From: Emiliania huxleyi CCMP1516
Lineage: Eukaryota; Haptophyta; Isochrysidales; Noelaerhabdaceae
Length of the DNA: 64,000 bases
Direction of reading: 5' to 3'
Assembly: GCF_000372725.1 (NCBI RefSeq)
Contig: NW_005201287.1
Coordinates: 1,056,837-1,120,836 of the forward strand
Part shown: piece by piece, positions 39,236-48,580 of the stretch
Numbering within the stretch: position 1 is the stretch's first letter
Layout: every line of letters starts with the position of its first letter
Made by a program: the position numbers and the translations under genes
Notes under the pieces: model-generated
Seen by the model: the letters and a program-made list of their open reading frames with translations, nothing else
Database searches by the model: none
What the model was told of the DNA's origin: nothing

Positions 39236-40413
39236 CCCCCCACTCCCCCCCCGACCACGCCCCCCCCACCACTCTGCACTCTGGGTGCGGTCTCGAAGAG
39301 CGTCGACATGGTGAGCGCCGAAGTGAGCGCCTCGCCTCTCAATCCGAACGCGTCTCTCAGCCACGCCCGCAGCTCCGGGACGATCTGTGCCACGATCCGC
39401 AGCGGGCCACGACCCCGCTCTTGGACCGCCTCGGAGCACGCCCGGACAGCCGCGGCGGGCAGCCGCTGCGCCCCGAGCCACGTCCGACTCGCCCACACCG
39501 CAGCGAGGCACGTCGCTCTTTCCGGAGTCATGCCGTGGCGCAGCCCCCCCGTGTTGACAGTCAGAACCGTGGGATCCTTGCCCACTTCAAAGGCATGGAG
39601 CTGGCGCCACACCCCCACTCCCCGTCTCCCAGCCGCCCCGCCATCCACCGGGAGCCGGCGATCCGGTGCGAACCACAACGAGTCCGCCATCGCAGCCAGG
39701 TGGGCCGACCTCTCCATCGCGACCCCTCCCAGCTCCGTTTTGCACGCAGCGCAGCCATACCGGAAGTGGGCGCGCGTGTCCGGGCCGCCCTCGCATAGGT
39801 GACACGCGGCTCGGGGGCGAGCCCCTTCCAGCCGCACTATCCTCCGGATGGCCTCGGCGTCCGGCCCGCCCTGCGCCTGCAACTCTGACGCCGTGCAGCT
39901 CATTCTTCCTAGCGCGGCCCGCATGGCCTCCTCCAAGAGCGGGCCCGGGAGTGCTCTGCGTAGGCCGGCCGTCACTTCCAGGTCGACTTTCCCGTCAGCG
40001 CCCAGTCGTAGGAGCAGCGTCGCCCTCCTATCCCCGGGGCTCGGCGCGTCCTCATCCTCCTGGAGCAGCCTCTGCGCCTTGACCGCCTCTACTCGCTCGC
40101 CAATCTGCTTGTACGGGTCACCGAACAGCGGCCTCCCGCCCCCTGTATAGTAGTAGGTCGCCATCTCCTGCCCGTCCTGCGGCTCCATCGCCCCGTAAAA
40201 GTCGAGCTCCCTGCTCCGCCCACGTTGGGCGTGGTGTCCCGCCAGCAAGTCGCACCCGTGGTTCAGCCTCGCTAGCAGCCCCGTTCTGCCGTCCCACCGT
40301 TGCCTCTGGCCACGGTTGTGGTACGCCTGCTCCCACCCACCCATGCATGTGGCGACAAAGTCGATGCCTCGGCCGTTGTATCCGTCGATCACCCGGCCCT
40401 GCTCTCGGAGCAC
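39151..40413 (-). mobile_element. Retroelement-like polyprotein fragment
   Basis: An open frame of 420 codons has no ATG (a TAA immediately precedes it), so it is a truncated copy. It contains a Cys/His knuckle, 'CHLCEGGPDTRAHFRYGC', which fits CxxC-x8-HxxxxC as in the C-terminal region of LINE-type proteins. A helical region follows ('ERATCLAAVWASRTWLGAQR'). Its 3' end runs into the second hairpin, whose arm is translated as the last residues. I cannot name the clade. The gene on the other strand starts only about 160 bp away. Confidence 0.5.
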
Positions 40414-40575
40414 CCCCGCTTAAGACGTTCGGACCATGTCCCTCACCGACTTGCTCCCCGGTGGGTTCTCACGGTACCCTCTCCGACCGCATCGGGGTAC
40501 CCGGGTATTGCCCCTCTCTGCTCCAAGAGGCCCCGAGAGAGCGTGTGTGTGCCTCTACTCGCCCGGCTCGAGTCA

Positions 40576-41502
40576 ATGCGACCATCGCTTCACCTATCTT
40601 CGCCACTCGCCGCGCGCGCCGGCTCCTCAGTCATCATGGGCGGAGATTACGCTGCCGCCGCGTCGGCTCTCTTTGCAAACGTCCGCCTCCCGGCCTCGAT
40701 CGTGGCGGGGGTGTTAGTCCCGCTCAGCTTTGGCTACGTGCTGCCGCGAGAGGGCGAGGTGTTCAGCCCGCGCACGCAAGGCGCCCTCATCCGGGTTTAC
40801 CGCGTCCTGAGCATCTGGGCCTACGTCTCGCTGGTTGTCGCCATCGTCGACGCCAGCGTCGCCATCAACTCGCTGGCAGAGAATGCGCACGCGCCCGCGG
40901 CATCGGTCGCAGATTTGATTGCTAGCGAATATCAGCTGCCGTGGGTGGCGATGAACGTCAACTTCTTGTTTGGGCTGTGCTCGGTGTTTGTGCTGGTGGC
41001 GCTTCGCGCGCTGATGACGTGGGGGAGCGACGAGGCCAGGGTGGCGGCGGGCTCGTGCGCCGCGGCGCTGCTCTTTGCGTTGTCCACCATCGACGAGCAG
41101 GTCAAGGCGGGCTCTTTCGCCGACGGCCTGCCGCAGCTAGTATGCCAGTACTGTACACTCACGCTCGGCGTCGCCGGCGCGTCGCGCAGCCCTCTCCTGA
41201 TTGGCGGCATGCTGGCCGCGGCTGGTTCCTTCGTCGGCGCCAGCGGTCTGGTCGTTGGGGCGATGGGCGCGGGCGATGAGGCGGAGGGCGGCGATTCGAC
41301 GGCGGCGGCTTACCGCGACCATGTCGGGGCGGGGCAGCTGACCACGAATGCAGTCGTCGCCGAGGCGGAGACGCTGGCCGCCGCGGCGGAGCCGGCCGCG
41401 ACAGAGCCGGAGGCGGAGGCGGCGGAGGCGGCGGAGGCGGCAACCGTAGCGGAGCCTGGCGCTGCTGCGCCGGCAGGTGATGAGCCAACGGGAGGATGTT
41501 GA
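40576..41502 (+). CDS. Multi-pass membrane protein of unknown family
   Basis: 308 residues from ATG 40576; a second in-frame ATG at 40636 ('MGGDYAAAASALFANVRLPA') is equally plausible. There are five hydrophobic segments, including 'SIVAGVLVPLSFGYVL', 'IWAYVSLVVAIVDASVAI', 'NFLFGLCSVFVLVALRAL', 'AGSCAAALLFALSTI' and 'GGMLAAAGSFVGASGLVVGA'. Short charged loops separate them and an acidic Ala/Glu-rich cytosolic tail ends in 'GDEPTGGC'. No motif identifies a transporter or enzyme. The single-exon frame has codon use like neighbouring genes. The upstream flank is occupied by a retroelement fragment. Confidence 0.65.
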   Translation: MRPSLHLSSPLAARAGSSVIMGGDYAAAASALFANVRLPASIVAGVLVPLSFGYVLPREGEVFSPRTQGALIRVYRVLSIWAYVSLVVAIVDASVAINSLAENAHAPAASVADLIASEYQLPWVAMNVNFLFGLCSVFVLVALRALMTWGSDEARVAAGSCAAALLFALSTIDEQVKAGSFADGLPQLVCQYCTLTLGVAGASRSPLLIGGMLAAAGSFVGASGLVVGAMGAGDEAEGGDSTAAAYRDHVGAGQLTTNAVVAEAETLAAAAEPAATEPEAEAAEAAEAATVAEPGAAAPAGDEPTGGC

Positions 41503-42403
41503 GCGCATGTTTGGTCGTTTGCCGATGGCGCGCTCGCACTCAGGACTCAGTACACGCATGTGCCAAAATGTGATGTCCCGTTCCACTTCCAGACGACGGC
41601 CGCATGCCGCGGATGTGGTCGTGTGCCCTGACTACCGAGCATGCCGCATCGTGACAGTCAATGCACTAAATACTACGGGGGAAGGACCGTGAGTTGACGG
41701 AAATCGGGGGACGCGCGACCCACCTCGCCACAGACGGTCCCGCGCCTCGCCGCTAAGACGGCTACACGACCGCGGCTCGTGTGCGTGTAGCCGTCTTTGT
41801 CCGGAGTGAATACTCCAACGCGCTCGTCGGTGGCGGCGTCCCCCCATTTCGCCGCGCTCGGCGAACCTCGACAGCGCTTTCGGTGGCATGTGCAGCTCTT
41901 TGACTTTGTGCGCCTGAAGCCCGTGGAGAGCAGCTCCTCTCTCTGCTGCTCACACGCTCTGCACAGTTGACACAGCCTACTGTGCGGCTGCCACAGCTGT
42001 GACAGCGATGGGCTCGCCCTCACTGGCCCTCAGTCACTTGTGCTGCGGCTTGTGTGAGCGACACTCTGCTCGGCGCGACTGCCGGCCGCACTGTGAGAGA
42101 TCATGGGTGTGAGAGAGGTAAAACCACGCTACCAGCGCTTGATCACATCGGCCCCGAGGTCAGATCCTTCTACTCTGTTGATGACAAGACTTGTCTACTC
42201 GCTGGAGCCGAGCAGGAGGGCTTGGCGCACAACCCCTGTTCAACTCAGGGAACAGGGTCCTTCCCCTTTACATACCCATTTGCATTTCTTACTCCAACCT
42301 GCTCCTTTGGCTCCACCGCCTACTGAGTCTGAGAGAGACACGCACTCCGCCCGAAACCGCGAAAAAGTACACATTGACGCTCTCGAAAGAACCCGTCACG
42401 GGC
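41503..42403. other. Intergenic region with one stem-loop
   Basis: This lies between convergent genes. It contains the perfect stem-loop at 41755-41797. Open frames of 60-110 codons occur on both strands without features. I see no supported gene. Confidence 0.4.
41755..41797. repeat. Perfect 14-bp inverted repeat with 15-base loop
   Basis: AAGACGGCTACACG pairs exactly with CGTGTAGCCGTCTT. The 15-base loop between the arms is ACCGCGGCTCGTGTG. It is isolated in intergenic DNA; a T-rich stretch is not present on either side. Confidence 0.8.
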
Positions 42404-42913
42404 TCAAGACGCGCCAAGGCGACTGAGGCGTAGAGAGATTGCGGGCACGAGAGGCGGCGCGATGACGATCGTTGCATAGTCGTCAGCAGAGTTGTACCAT
42501 ACCGCTCGAATGCGGGTGCGCCATCTCGCGAGCAGATCGCGCGCAGGCTCGTTGAAGTCGAGATCGACCCTCAATTGGCCGCTCGGCTGCGGCACCAGTC
42601 GATACGGAGTTGGCTCGTCCAGAGCCAGCCGCCCAAGCAGCGTGATGCGCGCCATGCCGCGACCGTGGATGTGGAGCCGGAAGGTCTGCCTGCCGACGAT
42701 TGGCAGGACCACAGTGCACTCGTACACAGCACCGGGGGTGAGAGCGGCAGCATCCGGAGCCCTCCTACTCTGCGTCAAGCAGTGCCATAACTGCGCCAGG
42801 TCGTGCCGCTGAAGAGCGCTGCCGACCCCGCTGCAGGATGGCGCTGCAGAGGGCGCGGACGCCGCGGAAACCTCGGCTGGCGCCACGAGGAGCGCCGTGA
42901 GGAAGAGGTTCAT
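42404..42913 (-). CDS. Small secreted protein of unknown function
   Basis: 169 residues from ATG 42913, chosen because it starts a signal peptide ('MNLFLTALLVAPAEVSAASA'); the frame is open to 42979 but only with non-ATG codons. The mature part has a Cys pair ('APSCSGVG' and 'LWHCLTQS') and a beta-rich region ('YECTVVLPIVGRQTFRLHIH', 'MARITLLGRLALDEP', 'RIRAVWYNSADDYATIVIAP'). No family recognised. Single exon. Confidence 0.55.
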   Translation of the reverse strand: MNLFLTALLVAPAEVSAASAPSAAPSCSGVGSALQRHDLAQLWHCLTQSRRAPDAAALTPGAVYECTVVLPIVGRQTFRLHIHGRGMARITLLGRLALDEPTPYRLVPQPSGQLRVDLDFNEPARDLLARWRTRIRAVWYNSADDYATIVIAPPLVPAISLRLSRLGAS

Positions 42914-43068
42914 CCACGATAGAACAGCAGCTGCTGCGCTCGGACCGGCGCCCGTCCGTCCTGGAAGATTCAGGATCAAAAAGAAATAAAAAATTGTTCT
43001 GACGAAGGTGTATTTAGAAAGCTAACATCTCTCTCTCTCTCTCAAGAAAGCTAGCGGTGGGGGCGCGC

Positions 43069-43117
43069 GAGAGAGATTTTTAGCCATACCAAACAACTCA
43101 AACACTCACACGTCATT
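43069..43117. repeat. 49-bp dispersed repeat (partner at 50884-50932)
   Basis: GAGAGAGATTTTTAGC, ATACCAAACAACTC and AACACTCACACGTCATT are shared with 50884-50932 in the same orientation with only two or three differences. The partner lies upstream of the glutamate dehydrogenase gene. Confidence 0.75.
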
Positions 43118-43334
43118 TCGCGCGAGCGGTAGGTAGGTAGGTAGTAGGTAGGTGTTACCTCCTGTCTAGGCAGAGACAAGGAGGGCCCCCGCACACACGA
43201 ACCCACACATACAGAGAGGGACGAGTGCACGCATTGGGCATCAGAGAGCCATAAGTGTTTGTTTGTTGTTGTTTGGTTTGAGCCAAGCAGGCACACCCGC
43301 GCGCGAGCGATTAGGCCAGGCCCGAAGCCTGACT

Positions 43335-43765
43335 CAAGCCAAGAGGCGCAGCGAAGCGCTAACGCGAGCCATCGTGGCCGCGGTGCAGCCCCGCACGGGT
43401 TTAGTGCGCGAGATGCGCTCGGGCGACGGAGGAGCCGGAGGCGGGCGGAACTCGGCCGGGGCGAGGCCTGACCGCAGCGTCTCGCGCCACGCAGCGCGAT
43501 CAGCCGCGAGTAGATGCCAGCGCGCCGAGTCGATGCCGAATTTCGCGAGTGCCTTGAAGATCGACCGCCCGTAAGTCATGCGCGGCGCACCGATGGGCCG
43601 CCGGTGGGGCACCCACGCGGAGAGCATGCGGCGCGGGGCAGCCGGTCGTAGTCCATGCGCGCGACGTGGCCGAGCCAGCGCAGCTGGCGGCGGGCGATGT
43701 ACATGTCGATCGAGAGCCGGCCGTATGCTGCGACAAACCATTTCTGGAAATGTTGTCGATAAATT
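43335..43765 (-). pseudogene. C-terminal fragment of a non-LTR retrotransposon polymerase, frameshifted
   Basis: Minus-strand translation gives 'RLSIDMYIARRQLRWLGHVA' and 'RMDYDRLPR', then after a one-base shift 'RRMLSAWVPHRRPIGAPRMT', 'YGRSIFKALAKFGIDSARWH' and 'LLAADRAAWRETL'. The RLRWxGHVxRM...P...Y...L...GI....W...AxDRxxWR order is the standard C-terminal region of LINE reverse transcriptases. It is short, frameshifted and begins after a TAA, so it is dead. Confidence 0.75.
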
Positions 43766-44135
43766 TAGCGGGAGCACGGTCGGAAGGGCGCTTTTGTCGC
43801 TTTCGCGGCAACACCGAGGCTTTCTACCGGAACATGGTCTACCACCACCACCCTCGCCCAGGGATCTACAATGCTGTCTTGAGGTCCGACAGGTTCGGCA
43901 CCGGGCACCGCCTCGGTATACAAAATGCGCCTGCGGGCGGACCCTTACAGATCACAGATCACCGGAACATGGTCGTGGGGCATGGGCCCTACTGCGAGGA
44001 GGGAGAGGGAGGGGGGGGGCAGGGAGAGGGGGGGAGGGGGGTGTGAGGGGTACGCCTCGGTACGGGGGCGAGGGCATGGAGGGGGAGAGGAAGAGCAAGG
44101 GCGAGAGGGGGCAGGGGACGGGTCGATGGCATACT

Positions 44136-44460
44136 AGGGGAGGGAGGGTGGTGGGCGGCGACCGCCGCATACCGTCCTATGGCGGCGAGTATCGCTACGC
44201 CAGGGAGGACAAGGACGTCGACGTGCAGCTGCTGCTGTTCGAGTCGTTCGGTGGGTTCGGGAAGGGGGTCGGCGAGATCCTCTGGAAGGCGGCGAACGTG
44301 CTGTGCAGAACAAACTGACGCGGGCCCAGTAGCAGTACCTCAACGAGGTGACTTGGACCACCAAGAACTGGCTGGGGCTGCAGAAGCAGCGTATCTCAGT
44401 CGTTCTTCACACGGCCATCGCAGAGCAGATTGTGAATGAGCTTGCCTGCGGCGAGGGCGG
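44136..44460 (+). pseudogene. Broken repeat-family ORF fragment
   Basis: 'IPSYGGEYRYAREDKDVDVQ' and 'LLLFESFGGFGKGVGEILWK' are followed, after a frameshift near 44305 and a TAG near 44330, by 'EVTWTTKNWLGLQKQRISVV' and 'LHTAIAEQIVNELACGEGG'. The protein-like composition over two frames indicates a decayed coding sequence, probably from a mobile element. It abuts the dispersed repeat at 44465-44563. Confidence 0.5.
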
Positions 44461-44464
44461 TCGA

Positions 44465-44563
44465 GTGCACGGAGCTAAGTGCCTCGCCGTCCTCGCAGGA
44501 GTCGCTTAGGCGGCTCCCGTGGTATACCTGTGTTAGTGCCAGTGCGCGCCAGTCCCGTGCCCG
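44465..44563. repeat. Dispersed repeat family, copy 2 (partner at 4894-5006)
   Basis: Same orientation as the partner: GTGCACGGAGCTAAG to CAGTCCCGTGCCC. It directly follows the broken ORF above, so it may be the 3' end of the same element. Confidence 0.7.
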
Positions 44564-45547
44564 GAGGGAGCTTGGTTGTAAAATTCTTTCTGCCCGCAAA
44601 GAAAAAATAAAACGGGGCGCTACCCCCAGTATCGCAGTCTTTGTTAGTATCATTTTTCTTGAGTTTTGTTCCTGATAAATTCGCGGCGTTCGCGGCGAGC
44701 CGAGCCAGGCCACGGCGCTCGGCCTGCTGAGAGAAGACCTGCCCGGACGGCAATGACAATTTACCCGACATCAATCGACGACGGCAAGCTCGAGAACTGC
44801 GCCTCCAAAGTCGCCCAGATTCGCCTCTCGCGGCGTGCTGAGTTAGTATCGCCGGTGCGCCAGCCGGCTCTGCTCCACAGCAGGGCATGCCTGACTGGCT
44901 CCTGCTAGCCGTGCGTCCTGGTGGCATCCATAGCCAGCTCAGGTGGCCTCAGGAGGTCGCCTCGCGCACGACGCGGCGTCGCACAGCACCGCTCCGCGTT
45001 ACTACCGAGTTAGTATCGTCGACCCACAGAGACTGCTCTTCTGTAGGTGGAGCCGACAAACGCCGGCCGGATCGGCCCCGCCGCCCCCATCGCCGCCGCC
45101 TGGGCGGCGGCGGCCTCGGCGGATCATCCGGCGCGCCGCGCGCCCGACGGGGAGGTGCTCACCACCCCTGGCTCCTCACCCCGCCACGCCTTCGTGCAGA
45201 CGCCGTGGCACCCACCTCAGGCGCCGCCCGGACTCGGTTGACGGCCGCCCAAGTGCTTGGCTCGTGCCCAGCCGACCGGCAGGCGATGCCCACTCACTGC
45301 TAGGCTAATCTCGGGCTGTCAAGCGGCGGTGTGGTGCCGTGAAGGGCACCGGGAACAAAACTACGATAGTTAGTACCGTGCGGGGGCAGTGCATTAATTC
45401 TGTCAAAAATCCAAATCTGCTCCATGGAACTTATTGGGCTAGGATCATACGTCCGGGAGGCCCCCCTTGCGTGCCGCAACGACCCACAGTGCTGGTACCA
45501 CTCTGTTCACGTTCACAGGTCGTATCAGGAACATAACTACGATACAG
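44564..45547. other. Intergenic region before the hAT-like element
   Basis: Open frames of 100-150 codons exist on both strands (for example 44943-45308 on +) but are Arg/Pro-rich without domains. GAACAAAACTACGATAG (near 45352) and GGAACATAACTACGATAC (near 45528) are similar phrases. No gene is supported. Confidence 0.4.
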
Positions 45548-46582
45548 GAGGGCGCCTGGGTCTAAATTTAGTGCGGTGTGAAGTGTTTATGTACTGCATC
45601 TTTAGTGCACTTTAGCGCGAATTTAGTGCGAATTTAGTGCAACTTTAGTGCAAATTTAGCGCAAATTTAGCGCAAATTTAGTCGACTTTACATCCAGATT
45701 TAGCGAGGTTTAGTGCGTCTTTAGTCCAGCCGCGCAGTAGGATCCAGCCGCAGCCCCTCGCTGGGCCTCCCTCCCCCTCTCCCCCTGCAGTTCCCTGCCC
45801 ACTCGCAAAAGTTCCCCGTCCCATCCCGCGAAGTAAACCTGCTGATATCAGCCTAAAAGGTGCTTTCCGGGCTGCTTCTCCGGGCCCGCCGAGCGGCAAA
45901 ACGATTGCCGGGAAGCGGGGCGTGAACATAACGACTTTACTGCGATGGCAGAGCAGACGATGGTGGCGCTGCTGTGGCAGCAGGGAGATGCGAGGGGCAC
46001 GCTCAACCTGCCGGCGTCGACCAAGGTGGAGGACCTCAAGCTGCGCCTCAACGGTGGTCACGGGCACAGCATGGGTTGTGCGGTCGGAGGTGGTGCTTGC
46101 GGTGGCGCATTCAACTGTGCTGGTCCTCCTCTCGGGAATCGGTGCTGTGCCTGTGCTCAGTCGGGAGATCTTGCTCTGGAGGGCGGCATATCTAGCCTCA
46201 CTGGGAGCCTGCCTTTGGGTCATGAGGGCAGGGGCCAGGCATCTCCTGTGGTGCATTCTTGGCAGCCAAGGAGCAAAGCACGCGGCCCTGGCTAGCTGTG
46301 GTGTGGCCGGGAAGCCGTGCTAAAGGTGCGTGCCCGCACTAAAGATGCGGGACCCACACTAAATGTACTGCAGCTGCCCGCACCTAAAGTGAACTAAATG
46401 TGGCGCTAAATTGGAGATAAAACACACTAAATATGTGCTAAATTTGCACTAAATTTGCACTAAATTTGCACTAAATTTGCGCTAAAGTCGCACTACACAC
46501 GCACTCGAACACGCACTAAATAGCGCACTAAACTATCACTAAAGTTCATTCACACGCACTAAATTTAGACCCAGGCGCCCTG
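45548..46582. mobile_element. Complete nonautonomous hAT-like transposon, 1035 bp
   Basis: The ends are matching terminal inverted repeats of 27-28 bp: left (G)AGGGCGCCTGGGTCTAAAT, right reverse complement (C)AGGGCGCCTGGGTCTAAAT, both followed by TTAGTGCG. The flanking 8-bp direct repeat CGATACAG (45540-45547 and 46583-46590) is the target duplication length of hAT elements, whose ends typically read CAGGG. Subterminal regions carry many (A)TTTAGTGC words (45590-45725, and as GCACTAAA at 46400-46565). There is no transposase. The interior (45945-46295) has an open frame beginning 'MAEQTMVALLWQQGDARGTL', discussed as a finding. It lies about 90 bp upstream of the TVP15-like gene. Confidence 0.88.
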
Positions 46583-46670
46583 CGATACAGGGGGTAGACC
46601 GCCGCTAACTGGCTCGCGCTCGCTCCGGAAGCAACAGTCGAGACCGGGCGCACGCCGTCGCCGGCCTCTC

Positions 46671-47255
46671 ATGAACACGCTCGCCCGCAACGCCGCACAG
46701 GACCATGCTTACGCGACCGCACGCAGCGCCGCTGGCGACGTGTACGGCCGCATGCAGCGGTCCACTATGTTTGCCAACGGCGCGCTCCTCATCGCCGCGG
46801 GCTTTTTCGGCCTATTCAACGTGCTCACCCTCCACCTGCCAGCGACGATCCTGTCGGCCTATGTGATCCTGTTCGGACTACTCATGTGTGGCTTCGCCAC
46901 CGGGCTTGGGCAGGATAGGATCCGCAAGTTCTTTGGCTTCCTGCACTCAGGCGCCTGCGCGCGTCGGCGGAGGCCGCCGCGAACCCGTCCCGACCACACC
47001 CTCACCACACCCTCCCACTCGGCCGCCGTAGGCCATGGGCAGCTTGTCTTTCTGCTCGTCGCCGGCAACCTCTCGTGGACAGCGGGGACGCTCGGCATCG
47101 TGGCTGCGGTGGCGACCAACGCGCACGGCGTGTACGCGTGGCGGAGGGGAGGAGAGAAGGCAGGCCTCGCTGCCGCGGAGGGCGGGTTTCGTGCTGGCGG
47201 CGTCGGGTACGGCGGCGTGGGGAGCGAGTGGCCAGAATACTCCGTCAACTTGTGA
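46671..47255 (+). CDS. COPI-associated/TVP15-like small membrane protein
   Basis: Exons 46671-46950 and 47032-47255 give 167 residues. The 81-bp GC-AG intron is a multiple of three, so the frame stays open across it, but it encodes an unlikely Arg/Pro-rich stretch. Removing it restores 'RKFFGFLHSGHGQLVFLLVA'. There are four hydrophobic segments: 'GALLIAAGFFGLFNVLTL', 'ILSAYVILFGLLMCGFATG', 'QLVFLLVAGNLSW' and 'GTLGIVAAVATNAHGVYAW'. The pattern SAYVILFGLL...RKFFGFL...G.....GNLSW is that of the COPI-associated protein family (Golgi TVP15 type), involved in Golgi membrane trafficking. The C-terminus has Tyr/Gly/Pro motifs. Confidence 0.7.
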   Translation: MNTLARNAAQDHAYATARSAAGDVYGRMQRSTMFANGALLIAAGFFGLFNVLTLHLPATILSAYVILFGLLMCGFATGLGQDRIRKFFGFLHSGACARRRRPPRTRPDHTLTTPSHSAAVGHGQLVFLLVAGNLSWTAGTLGIVAAVATNAHGVYAWRRGGEKAGLAAAEGGFRAGGVGYGGVGSEWPEYSVNL

Positions 47256-47646
47256 GAGCGCGAACCCACACGTGTTCGTGTGGTGCTCGTCGCTATAGGA
47301 GATTACGTCGCGCTCCGGCCCCTCCCCCGCAGTGCTCGGATCATCAGTATAGGCACATAGCTAATTTAATTTCATCCAGGGTCGTGAACACGGCGGACGG
47401 CGGGGGCCCACTCCTTTGTACCCATCCGGACTGTCTAGGGACACTATAACCCCTTGCTTGAGCTTGTGGTTGTCGGCGGGTGTTTGTGGGCTCGTGAGTC
47501 GTGTGCTTGTGTGACTGACTGTGCGCGGCGACCCCCCCACACGGTGAGGGAGAGTTCGGAGTTGTGTTTTGGCTTTTGCCGGTGTGGCCCCACAGTGCCA
47601 CAGATGGGCCCCAGCAGCGCCCAGCCGCCCAGGCCCCCTCCTATCC
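47256..47646. other. Intergenic gap
   Basis: The 3' flank of the TVP15-like gene. No repeat shared elsewhere and no gene-like frame. Confidence 0.4.
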
Positions 47647-48399
47647 GGCACGTTGTGCGAGTATATGGGACACGATGTCTCAAATATGAGGGGTTTTGAC
47701 TCCTACAAGCTCCTGACGCTATTCCTGGCAGCTCTAATGACCAGGATCAGTAGTGCTATGATAGAGGGTGCCCATACTAGCGCAGGAGCTGCCACACTCG
47801 CCCGGACCGTCCCCTTCTGGGGCCGCTTCCGCAGCCCGCGAGAGCCGATAGCGGGGCCGTGCCGCGGGTGCCTACTGCCGAGTGCCACAAACACTGCGCC
47901 GTCCCGCCATCACCTACAGGCTGTCTTGTGTGATGGTTGGGATGTCCAAACGCCACCATCTTGGCTCTTGCGACCTCACACCCGCGAGCTGTATGGGTGG
48001 TCCTGACGTCGACAGACGCCCGATGACCTTGGTGAAGCTGAGCCGTAACGCGTCGACAAGTCTCGTCTGAGCCCGTGGCGGTCGCCGGCTGAGTCACCGT
48101 GCACGGGCCGGTACCTCAGGCGTCACCTCCGTAGCCTCAGGTCTCACACTCCATCACCTCCGACGGGACGCCTTCGATGGCACGCTCGGCGGCGAGTTTG
48201 TTGCAGCCCCACAGCGAGCACGGCGTCGAGCCTACTCACTCCAGTTGGTTCGGCACACTCGGTGGGGTCCACCGAGTGTGCCGAACGCGCGAGCGGTGCG
48301 TCCTGGCAGCCCGCGCTGGCTGCGGAGCTGCAACAAACTCGAGACACGCTTTTTGGGACATTTTCGACGCTTTTGTCCCATATACTCGCACAACATGCC
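47647..48399. mobile_element. 753-bp MITE with terminal inverted repeats, copy B
   Basis: The left end is GGCACGTTGTGCGAGTATAT(GGGACA). The right end is its reverse complement with one change (GGCATGTTGTGCG...). ATCC flanks both sides and could be a 4-bp target duplication. The interior matches 31563-32270 in inverse orientation. Terminal fragments also occur at 28812-28852. There is no transposase frame. Frames across it look protein-like only because the two copies share sequence. Confidence 0.8.
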
Positions 48400-48480
48400 A
48401 TCCGCTAGCTATGGCCTGTACACCGCGCTATATTATAGGAGCTAGAGATGTGTCCACCGCTTTATGATATAAACTCAACA

Positions 48481-48534
48481 TAAATAAATAAATAAACACG
48501 GACACCTCTACTGTGAGATGGGTAAAAAGGAACA
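48481..48534. repeat. Short dispersed repeat, copy 2 of 3
   Basis: AATAAATAAACACGGACACC, TCTACTGTGAGATG and GGTAAAAAGGAACAG; relatives at 35485-35539 and, inverted, at 56786-56846. It lies just downstream of the minus-strand gene that ends at 48581. Confidence 0.6.
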
Positions 48535-48580
48535 GGCCCCCGTATAAACTCAACATGATATGACCTCTCTGTTTTATTCA

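Noticed and set aside
45678-46256. 192-codon minus-strand frame inside the hAT-like element as a transposase
   Set aside because: No catalytic or dimerisation motif of hAT transposases is visible, and it extends into the subterminal repeats.
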